DNA of 64,000 nucleotides from Gammaproteobacteria bacterium. Lineage in GTDB: Bacteria > Pseudomonadota > Gammaproteobacteria > GRL18. The stretch's first letter is position 1, and each line of letters starts with the position of its first letter. A program made the translations under genes and the position numbers. The notes under the pieces were generated by a model. That model was not told the origin of the DNA and made no database searches. It saw only the letters and a program-made list of their open reading frames with translations. Below are positions 34,926-47,096 of this stretch, piece after piece. The DNA lies in contig JADGEM010000016.1 in assembly GCA_016744375.1 (NCBI GenBank), positions 1-64,000 of the forward strand, given 5' to 3'.

Positions 34926-35881
34926 TTTAACAAGCTTTTCATCAGGATTAAATCTTTAAGTGCTTCTCTCTTATACTGGGGATTACGCAGCAAATAGGCA
35001 GGAGGATAACTGACAATAACAGAGTATGGTTGATTGTTAATGACTATAGAATGCACATTTCCTCTCAAGTGATTAAAGCTTTGTTTGGTTTTTAGGATTG
35101 ATTGTGCTTGTTTTGCACCCAAAACATATAAAACTTTCGGCTGTATTTTTTGAATTTGACTCTGTAAAAAAGTGGCACAATGATTGATTTCATCATTACT
35201 AACAAGATATTCAGAAAAAGAATGGCACTTGATGATACCTGTAAAAAAGTAGTCATCAACTTTATCAATGGAATGCAGCATTAACTTAAATAGTGTTGAA
35301 GCTTGCCCGCTCAAATAAGAGCCTGCACGATCCTCTTCTGCGGTTGGAGGTTCACTGATAACAAAAATAGAAGCCTTGTCAATACCCTGCCCGGAAATAG
35401 GGTTAATGCGGGTTTGTCGCTTTGAGCATAGTCTGCAATCCTGTATTAACTGCTCTAAGTCTGTGTCTAATACGGTCCGCTCTTGAGAAGATGTCACCTC
35501 AGGTAATGGCTTAATAGTCATTGAGAGATCAGACTTTTTTTTATCTGAATGACTTTCAGAGTCAAGTGGATAATTCATCTGCTCAATATTACCATTAACC
35601 GTTGAAACTTCAGGTTCTGGTATGCTGTCAGGAACCGGTACAGGTGCTGATAGTTCCTCTTTTTCAGCTTGTAACTGGAGGGGCACTTCCGTCTTAAATT
35701 GTTGAGCTGCTATTTGCTCAGGTTCAGAACTCTTATGCCCAATTGGTGGTGGTGAGTAAGACTCCGTGTAGCACGCATCCTGGTTAATAAGTTCTGGTAA
35801 ATCTTTATCCACTGCAGATTTTAGCTGCCAGCTTTGAATGCCAATCGCCTCAAGATATTGTTGTCTGATAAAATGATTCAT
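34922..35881 (-). CDS. Uracil-DNA glycosylase superfamily (family 4-like) protein with long variable N-terminus
   Basis: CRLCSKRQTRINPISGQG, LYVLGAKQAQSIL; directly upstream of rimI. Confidence 0.75.
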   Translation of the reverse strand: MNHFIRQQYLEAIGIQSWQLKSAVDKDLPELINQDACYTESYSPPPIGHKSSEPEQIAAQQFKTEVPLQLQAEKEELSAPVPVPDSIPEPEVSTVNGNIEQMNYPLDSESHSDKKKSDLSMTIKPLPEVTSSQERTVLDTDLEQLIQDCRLCSKRQTRINPISGQGIDKASIFVISEPPTAEEDRAGSYLSGQASTLFKLMLHSIDKVDDYFFTGIIKCHSFSEYLVSNDEINHCATFLQSQIQKIQPKVLYVLGAKQAQSILKTKQSFNHLRGNVHSIVINNQPYSVIVSYPPAYLLRNPQYKREALKDLILMKSLLK

Positions 35882-35932
35882 AGTTTAGCCAGTTTATAAA
35901 ATCAATTGAGTGGATTTTACAGTTACCGCCCC

Positions 35933-37468
35933 CTAAAGCTGTGGGTGAGCCCTTTCATCAACCAGAATAAATTTGTTTAATGCATTCAGGTAAGACTTTA
36001 CTGATGCTATAACGATATCAGTGTCAGCACCTTGTCCATTAACGACTCGATTTGATTTTTCTAAACGCACAGTTACATCGCCCTGCGCATCTGTACCACT
36101 GGTAATATTATTAACGGAATATAGCTTTAGTTCTGTTTCACTTTGAATAATTTTTTCAATGGCTTTAAAAGCTGCATCCACGGGGCCGCCACCTTCAGCA
36201 GTAGCAGTCTTTTCTTCACTATCAACACTTAGAGTCAGACAGGCACTGGGTGTTTCACCCGTTTCAGAACACACTTTCATTGAGATAAGTTTAATATGCT
36301 CATCATTGCTAGAAGAAGTTGTCTCAGACACAAGTGCCTGCAAATCATCATCAAAAATCTCATGCTTCTTGTCTGCCAGGGCTTTAAAACGGGCAAAAGC
36401 CTGGTTTAAACTTTCTTCTGATTTAAATTCGATCCCCAGTTCTTTCAGCCGGCTTTTCAGTGCACTTCGACCAGAGTGTTTGCCAAGAATGATGTGGTTT
36501 TTAGACCAACCAACATCTTCCGCCCGCATGATCTCATAGGTCTCACGATTTTTAAGTACCCCATCCTGGTGGATACCTGATTCGTGAGCAAAAGCATTGG
36601 CTCCTACAATTGCTTTATTTGGCTGAACCGGAAATCCTGTAATTCCTGCCACTAACCTTGATGCGGGAATAATCTGGCTGGTATCTAGTGTTGTATTACA
36701 TGAAAAGATATCCTGGCGGGTTCGTACAGCCATTACGATTTCTTCAAGTGCCGCATTACCAGCACGTTCACCAAGCCCATTGATAGTACATTCTACCTGT
36801 CGAGCACCATTTAAAACAGCAGACAATGAATTGGCAACAGCAAGCCCAAGATCATTATGGCAATGGACTGAAAAAACTGCTTTGTCTGAGTTCGGTATTT
36901 TTTCTAGTAAGTTATGTAATAAGGCACCAAACTGATGAGGAACGTTATACCCTACTGTATCCGGTATATTAATTGTCGTTGCACCGGCATCAATAACAGC
37001 TTCAATAACGCGACATAAAAAATCAAGCTCAGAGCGTCCCGCATCTTCTGGTGAAAATTCAACATTATCAGTATGCTGTCGAGCTCTTTTAACTGCTGCA
37101 ACAGCTTGCTCAACCACCTGATCGGGGGTCATGCGAAGTTTCTTCTCCATATGAATTGGAGACGTTGCAATAAAAGTATGAATTCTGGAGGAGGTAGCCC
37201 CTTTTAATGCTTCGCCCGCACAATCAATATCTTTATTCAGGGCACGAGCCAGACCACAGACAGTACTTTCTTTAATGGTATCAGCAACGGCTTTTACCGC
37301 CTCAAAATCACCAGGGCTGGCCACTGGAAAACCAGCTTCAATGACATCAACCTTCATTCGTTCAAGCACTTTTGCTATACGAATTTTTTCTTCTCTGGTC
37401 ATTGATGCGCCGGGACTTTGCTCGCCGTCACGTAAGGTAGTATCAAATATTATGAGTTTGTCAGACAT
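35933..37468 (-). CDS. leuA: 2-isopropylmalate synthase
   Basis: [16 protein letters not shown]; start at MSDKLIIFD. Confidence 0.98.
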   Translation of the reverse strand: MSDKLIIFDTTLRDGEQSPGASMTREEKIRIAKVLERMKVDVIEAGFPVASPGDFEAVKAVADTIKESTVCGLARALNKDIDCAGEALKGATSSRIHTFIATSPIHMEKKLRMTPDQVVEQAVAAVKRARQHTDNVEFSPEDAGRSELDFLCRVIEAVIDAGATTINIPDTVGYNVPHQFGALLHNLLEKIPNSDKAVFSVHCHNDLGLAVANSLSAVLNGARQVECTINGLGERAGNAALEEIVMAVRTRQDIFSCNTTLDTSQIIPASRLVAGITGFPVQPNKAIVGANAFAHESGIHQDGVLKNRETYEIMRAEDVGWSKNHIILGKHSGRSALKSRLKELGIEFKSEESLNQAFARFKALADKKHEIFDDDLQALVSETTSSSNDEHIKLISMKVCSETGETPSACLTLSVDSEEKTATAEGGGPVDAAFKAIEKIIQSETELKLYSVNNITSGTDAQGDVTVRLEKSNRVVNGQGADTDIVIASVKSYLNALNKFILVDERAHPQL

Positions 37469-37520
37469 AAAGCTTTTTTCCAATAAAGAGTGAATTCATT
37501 AATTGCATACAAAGAGTTAT

Positions 37521-38315
37521 TTATTTGCGTTTTTTGATTTTCCGTATCATATGCCCGAACAGACCGGAAAAGCTGTATAATGCAAAAATTGTAAATAAAA
37601 TGAATGGTGGATGGTAAACAATTGAGACAAAGATAAGTACCATGATCAATATAGTTACAAAAGGTACTTTGTTTTTTAAGTCCAGATCTTTAAAACTACG
37701 ATATTTAATCGTGCTGACCATAAGTAGACCAGCCCCAGCAGTAAAGAACAGAACCAGATAACTTAGACTTGAACCCGCTATATTATTTTCAGTACAGAGC
37801 CAGACAAATCCAACAAGAAAGCCTGCTGATGCAGGACTCGCAAGCCCCTGAAAATAACGTTTATCGGCGTGGCCAATTTGGGTATTAAATCGGGCTAGTC
37901 TCAAGGCAGCTCCAACGACATAAATAAAAGAAGCAATCCAGCCAATTTTTCCCAATGTGGAGAGGGACCAGGTATACATAATTAATGCCGGTGCAATGCC
38001 AAAGGAAATCATATCAGACAGACTGTCATATTCTGCCCCAAAATCGCTTTGTGTGTTAGTCATACGTGCAACACGACCATCTAGCCCATCCAAAATCATA
38101 GCAATAAAAATAGCCAGTGAAGCACCTTCAAATTGACCATTCATCGCAGCGATAACAGCATAGAAACCTGCGAATAAAGCCCCTGTTGTCAATGAATTGG
38201 GTAATAGGTAAATCCCTCTTCTTTTAGTCGTCTGTTCTTTAGTTGGGACTGATTTGTCTGCGACATCAACCGGGTTAGAACCTTTTTTTCTGTTCGAAAC
38301 TTTATTGTTTTCCAT
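37521..38315 (-). CDS. pssA: CDP-diacylglycerol-serine O-phosphatidyltransferase
   Basis: CDP-alcohol phosphotransferase motif DGLDGRVARMTNTQSDFGAEYDSLSD. Confidence 0.95.
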   Translation of the reverse strand: MENNKVSNRKKGSNPVDVADKSVPTKEQTTKRRGIYLLPNSLTTGALFAGFYAVIAAMNGQFEGASLAIFIAMILDGLDGRVARMTNTQSDFGAEYDSLSDMISFGIAPALIMYTWSLSTLGKIGWIASFIYVVGAALRLARFNTQIGHADKRYFQGLASPASAGFLVGFVWLCTENNIAGSSLSYLVLFFTAGAGLLMVSTIKYRSFKDLDLKNKVPFVTILIMVLIFVSIVYHPPFILFTIFALYSFSGLFGHMIRKIKKRK

Positions 38316-38450
38316 GTTTTATACTTTTATATTCGTTAACCTGCGTTCCAGGACTTCTCAGGTATTATAGCGATGGAATAGATGGAAAGCCACGGACAAA
38401 ATAAAAAGTTTGAACTGATAGCTTTGATATACCTGGCGTATTGCAAAAAA

Positions 38451-38473
38451 AAACCTGCTTAAAGCAGGTTTTT
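38451..38473. terminator. Bidirectional rho-independent terminator between ilvC and pssA
   Basis: AAACCTGC-TTAAA-GCAGGTTT stem with A tract before and T tract after. Confidence 0.85.
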
Positions 38474-38538
38474 CTTTGACACATGATTCAAGCTATTACT
38501 TGAATAATAAGAGTCAGCGTAAAAATGACTGGAATAGT

Positions 38539-39597
<1,059 letters not shown>

Positions 39598-39685
39598 TCA
39601 TTAAGCTTGTGTGTTACTTATTTTAAAATATAAAAAAATAATCAGTTTAATCTTATTCATGCCCTTGTTAACAAAGAGCATAAAC

Positions 39686-40183
39686 TTATAAATGCAATGC
39701 TGAGCTGCCCCGAGCAATTCCCATTACGCCAGAGCGAACGGTCTCCAATATACTGTCACAGTCAAATGATGCAATGAATGCATTTAATTTATCACTGGTT
39801 CCTGTTAACTCTACAGTATAAGCATCATCCGTTACATCGATGATATTGCCACGAAAGATACCACTTAAGCGCATGATTTCATCTCTTGCCGAAACGGGTG
39901 CTTTCACTTTAATCAGCATCATTTCGCGTTCAAGATGCTGCACATGTGAAACATTCAAATCATTGAGCTTGACCACATCAATCAGTTTATTGAGTTGCTT
40001 AGTGATCTGTTCGATAATTTCAGCAGAGCCACTGGTCACCAGAGTCATACGAGACAAGGACGGATCTTCTGTCGGTGCCACCGTCAAAGATTCGATGTTA
40101 TAGGCACGAGCTGAAAAAAGTCCGGCCACTCTTGAAAGTGCACCTGACTCGTTTTCCAATAATATTGATATAATATGACGCAT
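39686..40183 (-). CDS. ilvH: Acetolactate synthase small subunit
   Basis: 165 aa ACT-domain protein; MRHIISILLENESGALSRVAGLFSARAYNIESLTV. Confidence 0.97.
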   Translation of the reverse strand: MRHIISILLENESGALSRVAGLFSARAYNIESLTVAPTEDPSLSRMTLVTSGSAEIIEQITKQLNKLIDVVKLNDLNVSHVQHLEREMMLIKVKAPVSARDEIMRLSGIFRGNIIDVTDDAYTVELTGTSDKLNAFIASFDCDSILETVRSGVMGIARGSSALHL

Positions 40184-40263
40184 TTTATAACTCTTTATTT
40201 AACTGTTTCTCTAAAACTATGCCTCTAAAATCAGAGCAGTGAATTTTCCCAAAGAACGTTTCT

Positions 40264-42006
40264 TCAGACAAGTTCACTATCAGGAGCAAGTTCCATTTCA
40301 TGTTGACCTTTACCCGTAGCAATCATTGGGTATACGTTTTCTTCACGATTGGTAATAAAATCGATAAAGACCAGTTTGTCTTTCATAGCAAATGCTTCTT
40401 TTAATGCATCTTCAACATCGCTGGTTTGATCGATCTGCATACCGACATGGCCATAACTTTCTGCAAGTTTTACAAAATCAGGAATAGAATCCATATAAGA
40501 CATCGCATAGCGGCCCTCATAGAAAAATTCCTGCCATTGTCTGACCATACCGAGATAACGATTATTCAAATTAATAATTTTAATTGGTAACTGATACTGC
40601 ATACAAGTTGCCAACTCCTGAATATTCATTTGAATACTACCTTCGCCTGTTACACAGGCAACCGTCTTATCAAGGTGAGCCAGCTGAACACCCATAGCTG
40701 CAGGCAAACCAAATCCCATTGTGCCGAGCCCGCCGGAATTAATCCAGCGCCTTGGTTCATCAAAACCATAATACTGAGCAGTAAACATCTGGTGCTGACC
40801 GACATCAGAAGTGATATAGGCATCACCTTGAGTGACTTCATGCAATTTTTCAACGACAAACTGTGGCTTAATGGATTTAGTCTTTTTGTTATAACGCAAA
40901 CAATTTTTCTTGCGCCACTGTTTTATTTGCTTCCACCAGTCTTTAAGCGCCTGGCCATCACTACTATCTGAACCCTTTGCTTCAGAGCTAGAATCAGATC
41001 CCTTAAGCAGTTCAAGCATTGTAGTTAAGACATCATCCACATCACCTACAATTGGGATATCAACCTGAACAGTTTTTGAAATTGAGGACGGGTCAATATC
41101 AATATGAATAATTTTTGCATCGGGACAAAATTGCTCCAGATGTCCTGTGACACGATCATCAAAGCGTGCACCCACTGCAATTAATACATCCGTATCATGC
41201 ATTGCCATATTTGCTTCATAGGTTCCGTGCATACCTAACATACCCAGAAACTGTTCATCAGAACTTGGGTAGGCTCCCAGTCCCATTAAAGTACTGGTAA
41301 TAGGAAATCCCAGTTGCTGTACCAGCGAGCGTAAAGAAGCAGAAGCGTTACTAAGCACGACACCGCCACCCGTATAAAATACCGGTTTCTTAGCATTTAG
41401 CATAAGCTCTAAAGCTTTTTTTATTTGAAATGGATGTCCTTTCGTTACTGGATTGTAAGAACGCATATCAATAGATGCCATATGAGAATACGGAATTTTG
41501 ATATTTGGATCAGTCACATTTTTTGGGATATCAACTACAACAGGACCTGGTCGACCTGTTGAAGCAACATAAAATGCTTTTTTCAGTGTTTCAGCCAGAT
41601 CTTTAACATCTTTAACCAAAAAGTTATGTTTGACACAGGGTCGTGAAATTCCCACAGAATCAACTTCCTGAAAGGCATCACTCCCAATAACCGCCGTTGG
41701 CACCTGACCAGTTAAGACCACTAGAGGAATTGAATCAAGATAAGCTGTCGCAATACCCGTGACAGCATTCGTCATCCCGGGACCTGATGTCACTAATGCG
41801 ACACCAGTACGACCCGTTGAACGTGCATAGCCATCTGCTGCATGTGTAGCAGCTTGTTCATGACGCACCAGAATATGTTTAACTGAATCGGCTCGCAATA
41901 ATGCATCATAAATGTGCAGGACAGCACCACCCGGATAACCAAACAAATATTCTACATCCTCATCTTTGAGGAACTGTGCAATGATTTCAGCACCTGATAA
42001 TTCCAC
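40264..42006 (-). CDS. ilvI: Acetolactate synthase large subunit
   Basis: 580 aa; [36 protein letters not shown]. Confidence 0.97.
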   Translation of the reverse strand: MELSGAEIIAQFLKDEDVEYLFGYPGGAVLHIYDALLRADSVKHILVRHEQAATHAADGYARSTGRTGVALVTSGPGMTNAVTGIATAYLDSIPLVVLTGQVPTAVIGSDAFQEVDSVGISRPCVKHNFLVKDVKDLAETLKKAFYVASTGRPGPVVVDIPKNVTDPNIKIPYSHMASIDMRSYNPVTKGHPFQIKKALELMLNAKKPVFYTGGGVVLSNASASLRSLVQQLGFPITSTLMGLGAYPSSDEQFLGMLGMHGTYEANMAMHDTDVLIAVGARFDDRVTGHLEQFCPDAKIIHIDIDPSSISKTVQVDIPIVGDVDDVLTTMLELLKGSDSSSEAKGSDSSDGQALKDWWKQIKQWRKKNCLRYNKKTKSIKPQFVVEKLHEVTQGDAYITSDVGQHQMFTAQYYGFDEPRRWINSGGLGTMGFGLPAAMGVQLAHLDKTVACVTGEGSIQMNIQELATCMQYQLPIKIINLNNRYLGMVRQWQEFFYEGRYAMSYMDSIPDFVKLAESYGHVGMQIDQTSDVEDALKEAFAMKDKLVFIDFITNREENVYPMIATGKGQHEMELAPDSELV

Positions 42007-42057
42007 TATTTAACTCCCGTATAACCTTATATTTAATAGTGTTTAAAGCCATTAAAA

Positions 42058-42077
42058 TTTGATAGCACTCTATCAAA
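42058..42077. promoter_or_regulatory. Perfect palindrome/hairpin TTTGATAG-CACT-CTATCAAA in ilvI leader
   Basis: Arms exactly reverse-complementary, about 50 bp upstream of ilvI. Confidence 0.45.
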
Positions 42078-42274
42078 ATGAAAACTTTATTATGATTTGT
42101 TTCTAAAAATTAGTCAGGCATTATATCGTGTCTAATTAATTGTTTCAGCAAAAAATATGACTTGTTGTCTTATTATTGTCAAAAAAGAGAAATTTAATTA
42201 AAAAAGGTAAGAAATGAAAACAAAAAGCAGGTAAATAGAGTGCAGAATTTAGAGCGAAAGTTATTATAATTTCC

Positions 42275-42293
42275 CCCGGACAGGAAGTCCGGG
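42275..42293 (-). terminator. GC-rich stem-loop downstream of peroxiredoxin gene (weak U tract)
   Basis: CCCGGAC-AGGAA-GTCCGGG hairpin just past the gene's stop. Confidence 0.55.
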
Positions 42294-42315
42294 AGAAAAG
42301 CAAAAATAATAAAGC

Positions 42316-42954
42316 TTATAGCTTATCTGCTTCACTGGCCAGATAGTCAGCAACACCTTCAGTTGTCGCTTTCATGCCAGTATCACCTTTACTCCAACCT
42401 GCTGGACAAACTTCTCCATGCTCTTCGGTAAATTGTAATGCATCAATCATTCGCAGCATTTCATCAATATTACGACCAAGAGGCAGATCATTCACAACCT
42501 GGTGACGAACTACGCCAGATTTATCAATTAGGAATGAAGCACGGTAAGCAATACCGGCACCACGGTTATAAGCACCATCTTCACCAGCTCCACCGCCTAC
42601 TTCAACATCGTAGTCATTGCAGATAGACTGTTTCAGATCAGCAACTAAAGGATATTTAACTTCACCGATACCACCATTGTTTATTGCAGTACTTCTCCAG
42701 GCTTTATGTGTGAAGTGTGAATCAGTTGAACAACCAATTACTTCAACACCACGACTTGTGAATTCTTCAATACGGTGATCAAAAGCAATCAACTCTGAAG
42801 GACAAACAAATGTAAAATCAAGAGGGTAAAAGAATAAAACCGCATATTTATCTTTAATATGTTCTGCAAAATTAAAATCTGCTTTGATTTCGCCATCTGC
42901 CATTACAGCATTAGCAGTAAAATCGGGTGCCGCTTTACCAACTAGTACGCTCAT
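42316..42954 (-). CDS. 2-Cys peroxiredoxin (AhpC/TSA family)
   Basis: DFTFVCPSELIAFD and C-terminal EVCPAGW. Confidence 0.96.
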   Translation of the reverse strand: MSVLVGKAAPDFTANAVMADGEIKADFNFAEHIKDKYAVLFFYPLDFTFVCPSELIAFDHRIEEFTSRGVEVIGCSTDSHFTHKAWRSTAINNGGIGEVKYPLVADLKQSICNDYDVEVGGGAGEDGAYNRGAGIAYRASFLIDKSGVVRHQVVNDLPLGRNIDEMLRMIDALQFTEEHGEVCPAGWSKGDTGMKATTEGVADYLASEADKL

Positions 42955-43182
42955 TATATATTTCTCCTGATGTTAAAAATAAGTTTAGTATAAAGTGTAG
43001 GTTGCTTAATAATTAATATGACCATGCAGTTATTAAAACAAGGGTTTTTTATAAAATAATTTGAGTAATTATATAAAAAATCTTCTAAATACCTTAGTAA
43101 TTTAGTGGGATATTCTATAGTGACTGAATTGTTAAAGCAAGTTTATTTAATAATAATTTTAAATAAATCAACTCAAAGCTAC

Positions 43183-45495
43183 TTAAGACTTTAATTTTGA
43201 AAACGCAGCTGCCATAGCATTATTTTCTGGTGCAGCCTGACTTGCCTTTTGTCTTTGACGTTTACTGAAAGGCTTAAAATCTGATGGTTTTTTCTTCAAA
43301 TTTTCAGTGTGCTCAACAATGTCTGCAAGGCGCATGGTCAAAGCAATTCTATTACGTTTTAGATCAACTTCCGTTACTTTAACTTTTACAACATCACCAG
43401 CTTTAACCACATCCCTGGGATCTTTAATAAACTTGTTGGCTAACTGAGAAATATGAACCAGACCATCCTGATGCACCCCAATATCAATAAAGGCACCAAA
43501 ATTCGTGACATTTGTAACAACCCCTTCAAGGATCATCTCAGGTTTGAGATCTTTGGGTTCTTCAACCCCATCTTTAAACACCGCAGTCTTAAATTCTGGT
43601 CTTGGATCACGACCGGGTTTTTCCAGTTCTTTAATCACATCAACAACAGTTGGCTCACCAAATTTTTCATCAGTAAATTCCGCTGGATTAAGTGATTTAA
43701 GGAAATTTAAATCACCAATCATCTGATGTATAACCTTATTTTTAGTCTTAAGGATTTTTTCCACCAGAGGATAGGCTTCAGGATGAACCGCTGAGTTATC
43801 CAATGGATTATTGCCATTTATAACTCGCAAAAACCCAGCCGATTGCTCGAATGCTTTATCACCAAGACGAGCCACTTTAAGTAAATCACGGCGGTTTTTA
43901 AATGCTCCATGCGCCTCCCTATAAACCACAATATTCGTGGCCATGGTTTTACTCAAACCAGAAACCTGAGTTAACAGGGGAATGGATGCGGTATTGAGAT
44001 CCACACCAACGCCATTGACACAGTCCTCAATAATATTCACCAGCTTTTTTGTCAACTGAATCTGACTGACATCATGCTGATACTGCCCCACGCCGATGGC
44101 TTTGGGATCAATTTTGACAAGTTCAGCAAGTGGATCCTGTAAGCGTCGTGCAATTGAGACCGCGCCTCGTATGGACACATCCAGCTTGGGAAATTCTTTT
44201 GAGGCAAGTTCTGAGGCAGAATAGACTGAAGCACCCGCTTCTGAAACAACAATTTTATTCATTCTCAAGTGAGGGTATTGCTTAATCAAATCTGCTGCAA
44301 GTTTATCTGTTTCTCTTGAAGCTGTCCCATTTCCAATACTGATAAGATTCACCTTAAACTTTGTTGCTAATGCACCAAGAATATGTAATGACTGATCCCA
44401 TTGATTTTTTGGAACATGAGGATAAATAGTTGTATGTTCGAGATATTTTCCTGTTTCATCAACCACAACAACCTTAACCCCAGTCCGTAAACCGGGATCC
44501 AGACCAATAGTCACTTTTTGTCCAGCCGGTGCTGCTAATAATAAATCATTGAGGTTTTTGCCAAAAACATCAATTGCTCCTTCATCTGCAATTTCTCTAA
44601 GACGCTTTTTTAAGTCCATATCCAGTGACGTTTTAACTTTTATCCGCCAAGTCCACTTAACAACTTCAGTCAACCATTTATCAGCGGGTCGACTCTGATC
44701 ATCAATACCAAAATGATGAGCAATTTGACGCTCCATAACCGATAATGCACGGGGATCATCTGACTGTTCAGAGTTCAGTTCAGTATTAATGGTTAAAAAC
44801 CCTTCTTTTCTCCCCCGAAATAAAGCTAGAATCCGATGTGACGGCATTTCCATAAGTTTTTCGCTGGCATCAAAATAATCTGAAAATTTATTACCCGCTT
44901 CTTCCTGACCATCGACCACCTTCGAAACCATAAGACCATTTTCCCAAAGGTTTTCACGTAGTTTACCCACCAGTTCAGGATTTTCTGCAAACCTTTCCAT
45001 GAGGATCTGTTTCGCACCATCCAGGGCATCTTTAGATGTTTCTACCTGCTTTTCCACATTAAGAAAAATAGCAGCCTGCTTTTCCGGATTAAGCTCAGGA
45101 TCATTTAATAATGAATCAGCCAAAGGTTCAAGTCCTGCTTCACGAGCTATTTGTGCCTTAGTTCTTCGTTTGACCCTATAGGGCTTATAGAGATCTTCAA
45201 GTCGTGTTTTTGTTTCAGCACTCAAAAGTGTTGCTTTTAATTCAGGGGTCAACTTGCCTTGCTCCTGAATAGTTTTGACAACAACATCTCGGCGTTCATC
45301 CAAATCCCGTAAATAATTCAAACGCTCATCCAGCAATCTTAATTGAATATCATCCAGACCTCCTGTCACTTCCTTACGGTAACGGGCAACAAAAGGCACA
45401 GTATCACCGTCATCTAATAAAGTAATAGTGGCAACAATTTGTGATTGATTGACATTCAGTTCTTCAGCAATTCTTTGAGCAATGGGTTTGAGCAT
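43183..45495 (-). CDS. tex: Tex family S1 RNA-binding transcription accessory protein
   Basis: 770 aa; [18 protein letters not shown]-terminal S1 domain. Confidence 0.97.
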   Translation of the reverse strand: MLKPIAQRIAEELNVNQSQIVATITLLDDGDTVPFVARYRKEVTGGLDDIQLRLLDERLNYLRDLDERRDVVVKTIQEQGKLTPELKATLLSAETKTRLEDLYKPYRVKRRTKAQIAREAGLEPLADSLLNDPELNPEKQAAIFLNVEKQVETSKDALDGAKQILMERFAENPELVGKLRENLWENGLMVSKVVDGQEEAGNKFSDYFDASEKLMEMPSHRILALFRGRKEGFLTINTELNSEQSDDPRALSVMERQIAHHFGIDDQSRPADKWLTEVVKWTWRIKVKTSLDMDLKKRLREIADEGAIDVFGKNLNDLLLAAPAGQKVTIGLDPGLRTGVKVVVVDETGKYLEHTTIYPHVPKNQWDQSLHILGALATKFKVNLISIGNGTASRETDKLAADLIKQYPHLRMNKIVVSEAGASVYSASELASKEFPKLDVSIRGAVSIARRLQDPLAELVKIDPKAIGVGQYQHDVSQIQLTKKLVNIIEDCVNGVGVDLNTASIPLLTQVSGLSKTMATNIVVYREAHGAFKNRRDLLKVARLGDKAFEQSAGFLRVINGNNPLDNSAVHPEAYPLVEKILKTKNKVIHQMIGDLNFLKSLNPAEFTDEKFGEPTVVDVIKELEKPGRDPRPEFKTAVFKDGVEEPKDLKPEMILEGVVTNVTNFGAFIDIGVHQDGLVHISQLANKFIKDPRDVVKAGDVVKVKVTEVDLKRNRIALTMRLADIVEHTENLKKKPSDFKPFSKRQRQKASQAAPENNAMAAAFSKLKS

Positions 45496-45560
45496 ATAAG
45501 AGCCTTTGGTAGAAAAATTTATTTATTTTTAAAAAATGAAATATTAGTTCAGAACAAAAA

Positions 45561-45595
45561 AAAAGGCTACTTCTTTTTTCAAGAAGCAGCCTTTT
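45561..45595. terminator. Bidirectional rho-independent terminator
   Basis: AAAAGGCT-A-CTTCTT ... AAGAAG-C-AGCCTTTT with a flanking A tract. Confidence 0.8.
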
Positions 45596-45627
45596 ATTGC
45601 AATATCAGTCAGGTTAGTTTTAAAAAA

Positions 45628-46569
45628 TCAAATAAGTGTGAGATAGACAGTCAAAGCAGATAAGATGCCAATACCTGAGGCAATTATGGTGGCATAAGTA
45701 ATTCGTTTGGCCATTTTTTTATTTGACTCATTGATTGCATCAGTTACCATCATCATTGATTCATGTGCAACCATACTAGCAGTCTCTTTTGCAGCATCAA
45801 TGGCTTTAGATGTGGATGCAAGGCGCGCAACACTTTTAATTTCTTCCAGAGTTTGAGAATCAATTTTACTGACATTATTCTTTGTATTAATGCCATCAAG
45901 CTTGGAAGCTAAATCATGCATAGATTCTTCAATCTGTGTTGACATTTTGTTTGAATAAGAATTGATGCGAAGATCAAATACTTTCTCAGAAATATGCTCA
46001 GCTTTTGTTTCATCACACAGTTTAAGCTCTCTGCGGAATTTAGAAAGTTGTTGAGCAGTTGTCCCAATGACCTGATAACGTACTGCTGCGGCAACAGCTG
46101 CCTCTGCCGTTTTCCTAACCATTTTTTCAATGTCTTCAGCAGAAATCTGATGAGCATCATTAGAAGCATCCTGACTCACCTGGATTTTACCAATCTCAGG
46201 TAAATCATTAAGCTTACGTACAACAGCATTCAAATTATCCGGCGAAGCAGGTTTAGGCAAAATATCCAGTACCCCATGTGAAATAACATTCTTTGTGTAT
46301 TCATCTCCATCCTGAGAGGTATACATGACAACTGGAATAACTGCTGTTTGAGGGTTTGTTTTGATTTTTTCTACGGTTTCAAGACCATTAAGACCTGGCA
46401 TCATATGATCCATAAAAATAGCATCAGGTTGATTGCTTTTTAAATAAGCAAGTGCATCTTCGCCTGATTCTGCCAAGTCTGCAGTCAGATTGATTTTACC
46501 AAGCATCTTACGTAACATGAACCGCGCTGACTTTGAATCATCTACAACCAGTACGTGTTTTACAGTCAT
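45628..46569 (-). CDS. Receiver-domain response regulator with helical region and C-terminal TM anchor
   Basis: N-terminal VLVVDDSKSARFMLRKML...FMDHMMPGLNG...; C-terminal hydrophobic ITYATIIASGIGILSALTVYLTLI. Confidence 0.85.
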   Translation of the reverse strand: MTVKHVLVVDDSKSARFMLRKMLGKINLTADLAESGEDALAYLKSNQPDAIFMDHMMPGLNGLETVEKIKTNPQTAVIPVVMYTSQDGDEYTKNVISHGVLDILPKPASPDNLNAVVRKLNDLPEIGKIQVSQDASNDAHQISAEDIEKMVRKTAEAAVAAAVRYQVIGTTAQQLSKFRRELKLCDETKAEHISEKVFDLRINSYSNKMSTQIEESMHDLASKLDGINTKNNVSKIDSQTLEEIKSVARLASTSKAIDAAKETASMVAHESMMMVTDAINESNKKMAKRITYATIIASGIGILSALTVYLTLI

Positions 46570-47072
46570 ACCATTACCCTATTCTTAACTCCGAATTGAA
46601 TCGAAAAACAACATCCAAAAAAATGTCAAAAAACAAAATTGATAAATTCAATCTGTTCTAAAAAATATGTAAGAAAATTAATTAATTACAAATTTTTGTT
46701 AATCTTATTATCTTTGTTTAATAACTGAACATTATTTATATAATATTAGTAACAAATATAAAAAATACAAGAATTTAAGAAATTTATCCACCCTCAACCG
46801 ATAAGTGGTCATAAATAAGCGACCCAATGTTGATATGCTATGATAATTAAACCTTGTATCTTATTGTTTAATATAAACTTATCTGACTAAAAATCAAGCT
46901 TTTATATATCATTAAACTGTGACGGATATCATAATCTGTCAAATATTATTATTTACCCAGTAAAAACGTTGAAATTGACCTTCTGATTTTTTTTGAGGCA
47001 TACATGCTCTGGCAAAGAAAAAAGTTATTTATATGACAACTTGAATTTATCCAGTGACTGAAGGCTTTTCTT

Positions 47073-47086
47073 TATCATTAATGATA
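47073..47086. promoter_or_regulatory. 14-bp perfect palindrome TATCATTAATGATA upstream of dinG
   Basis: Self-complementary sequence ending 10 bp before the predicted GTG start. Confidence 0.4.
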
Positions 47087-47096
47087 CACTCTTTTC

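Noticed and set aside
42010-42240. Branched-chain leader-peptide attenuator upstream of ilvI
   Set aside because: No Leu/Ile/Val-rich short ORF plus terminator pair seen; only a small palindrome is present.
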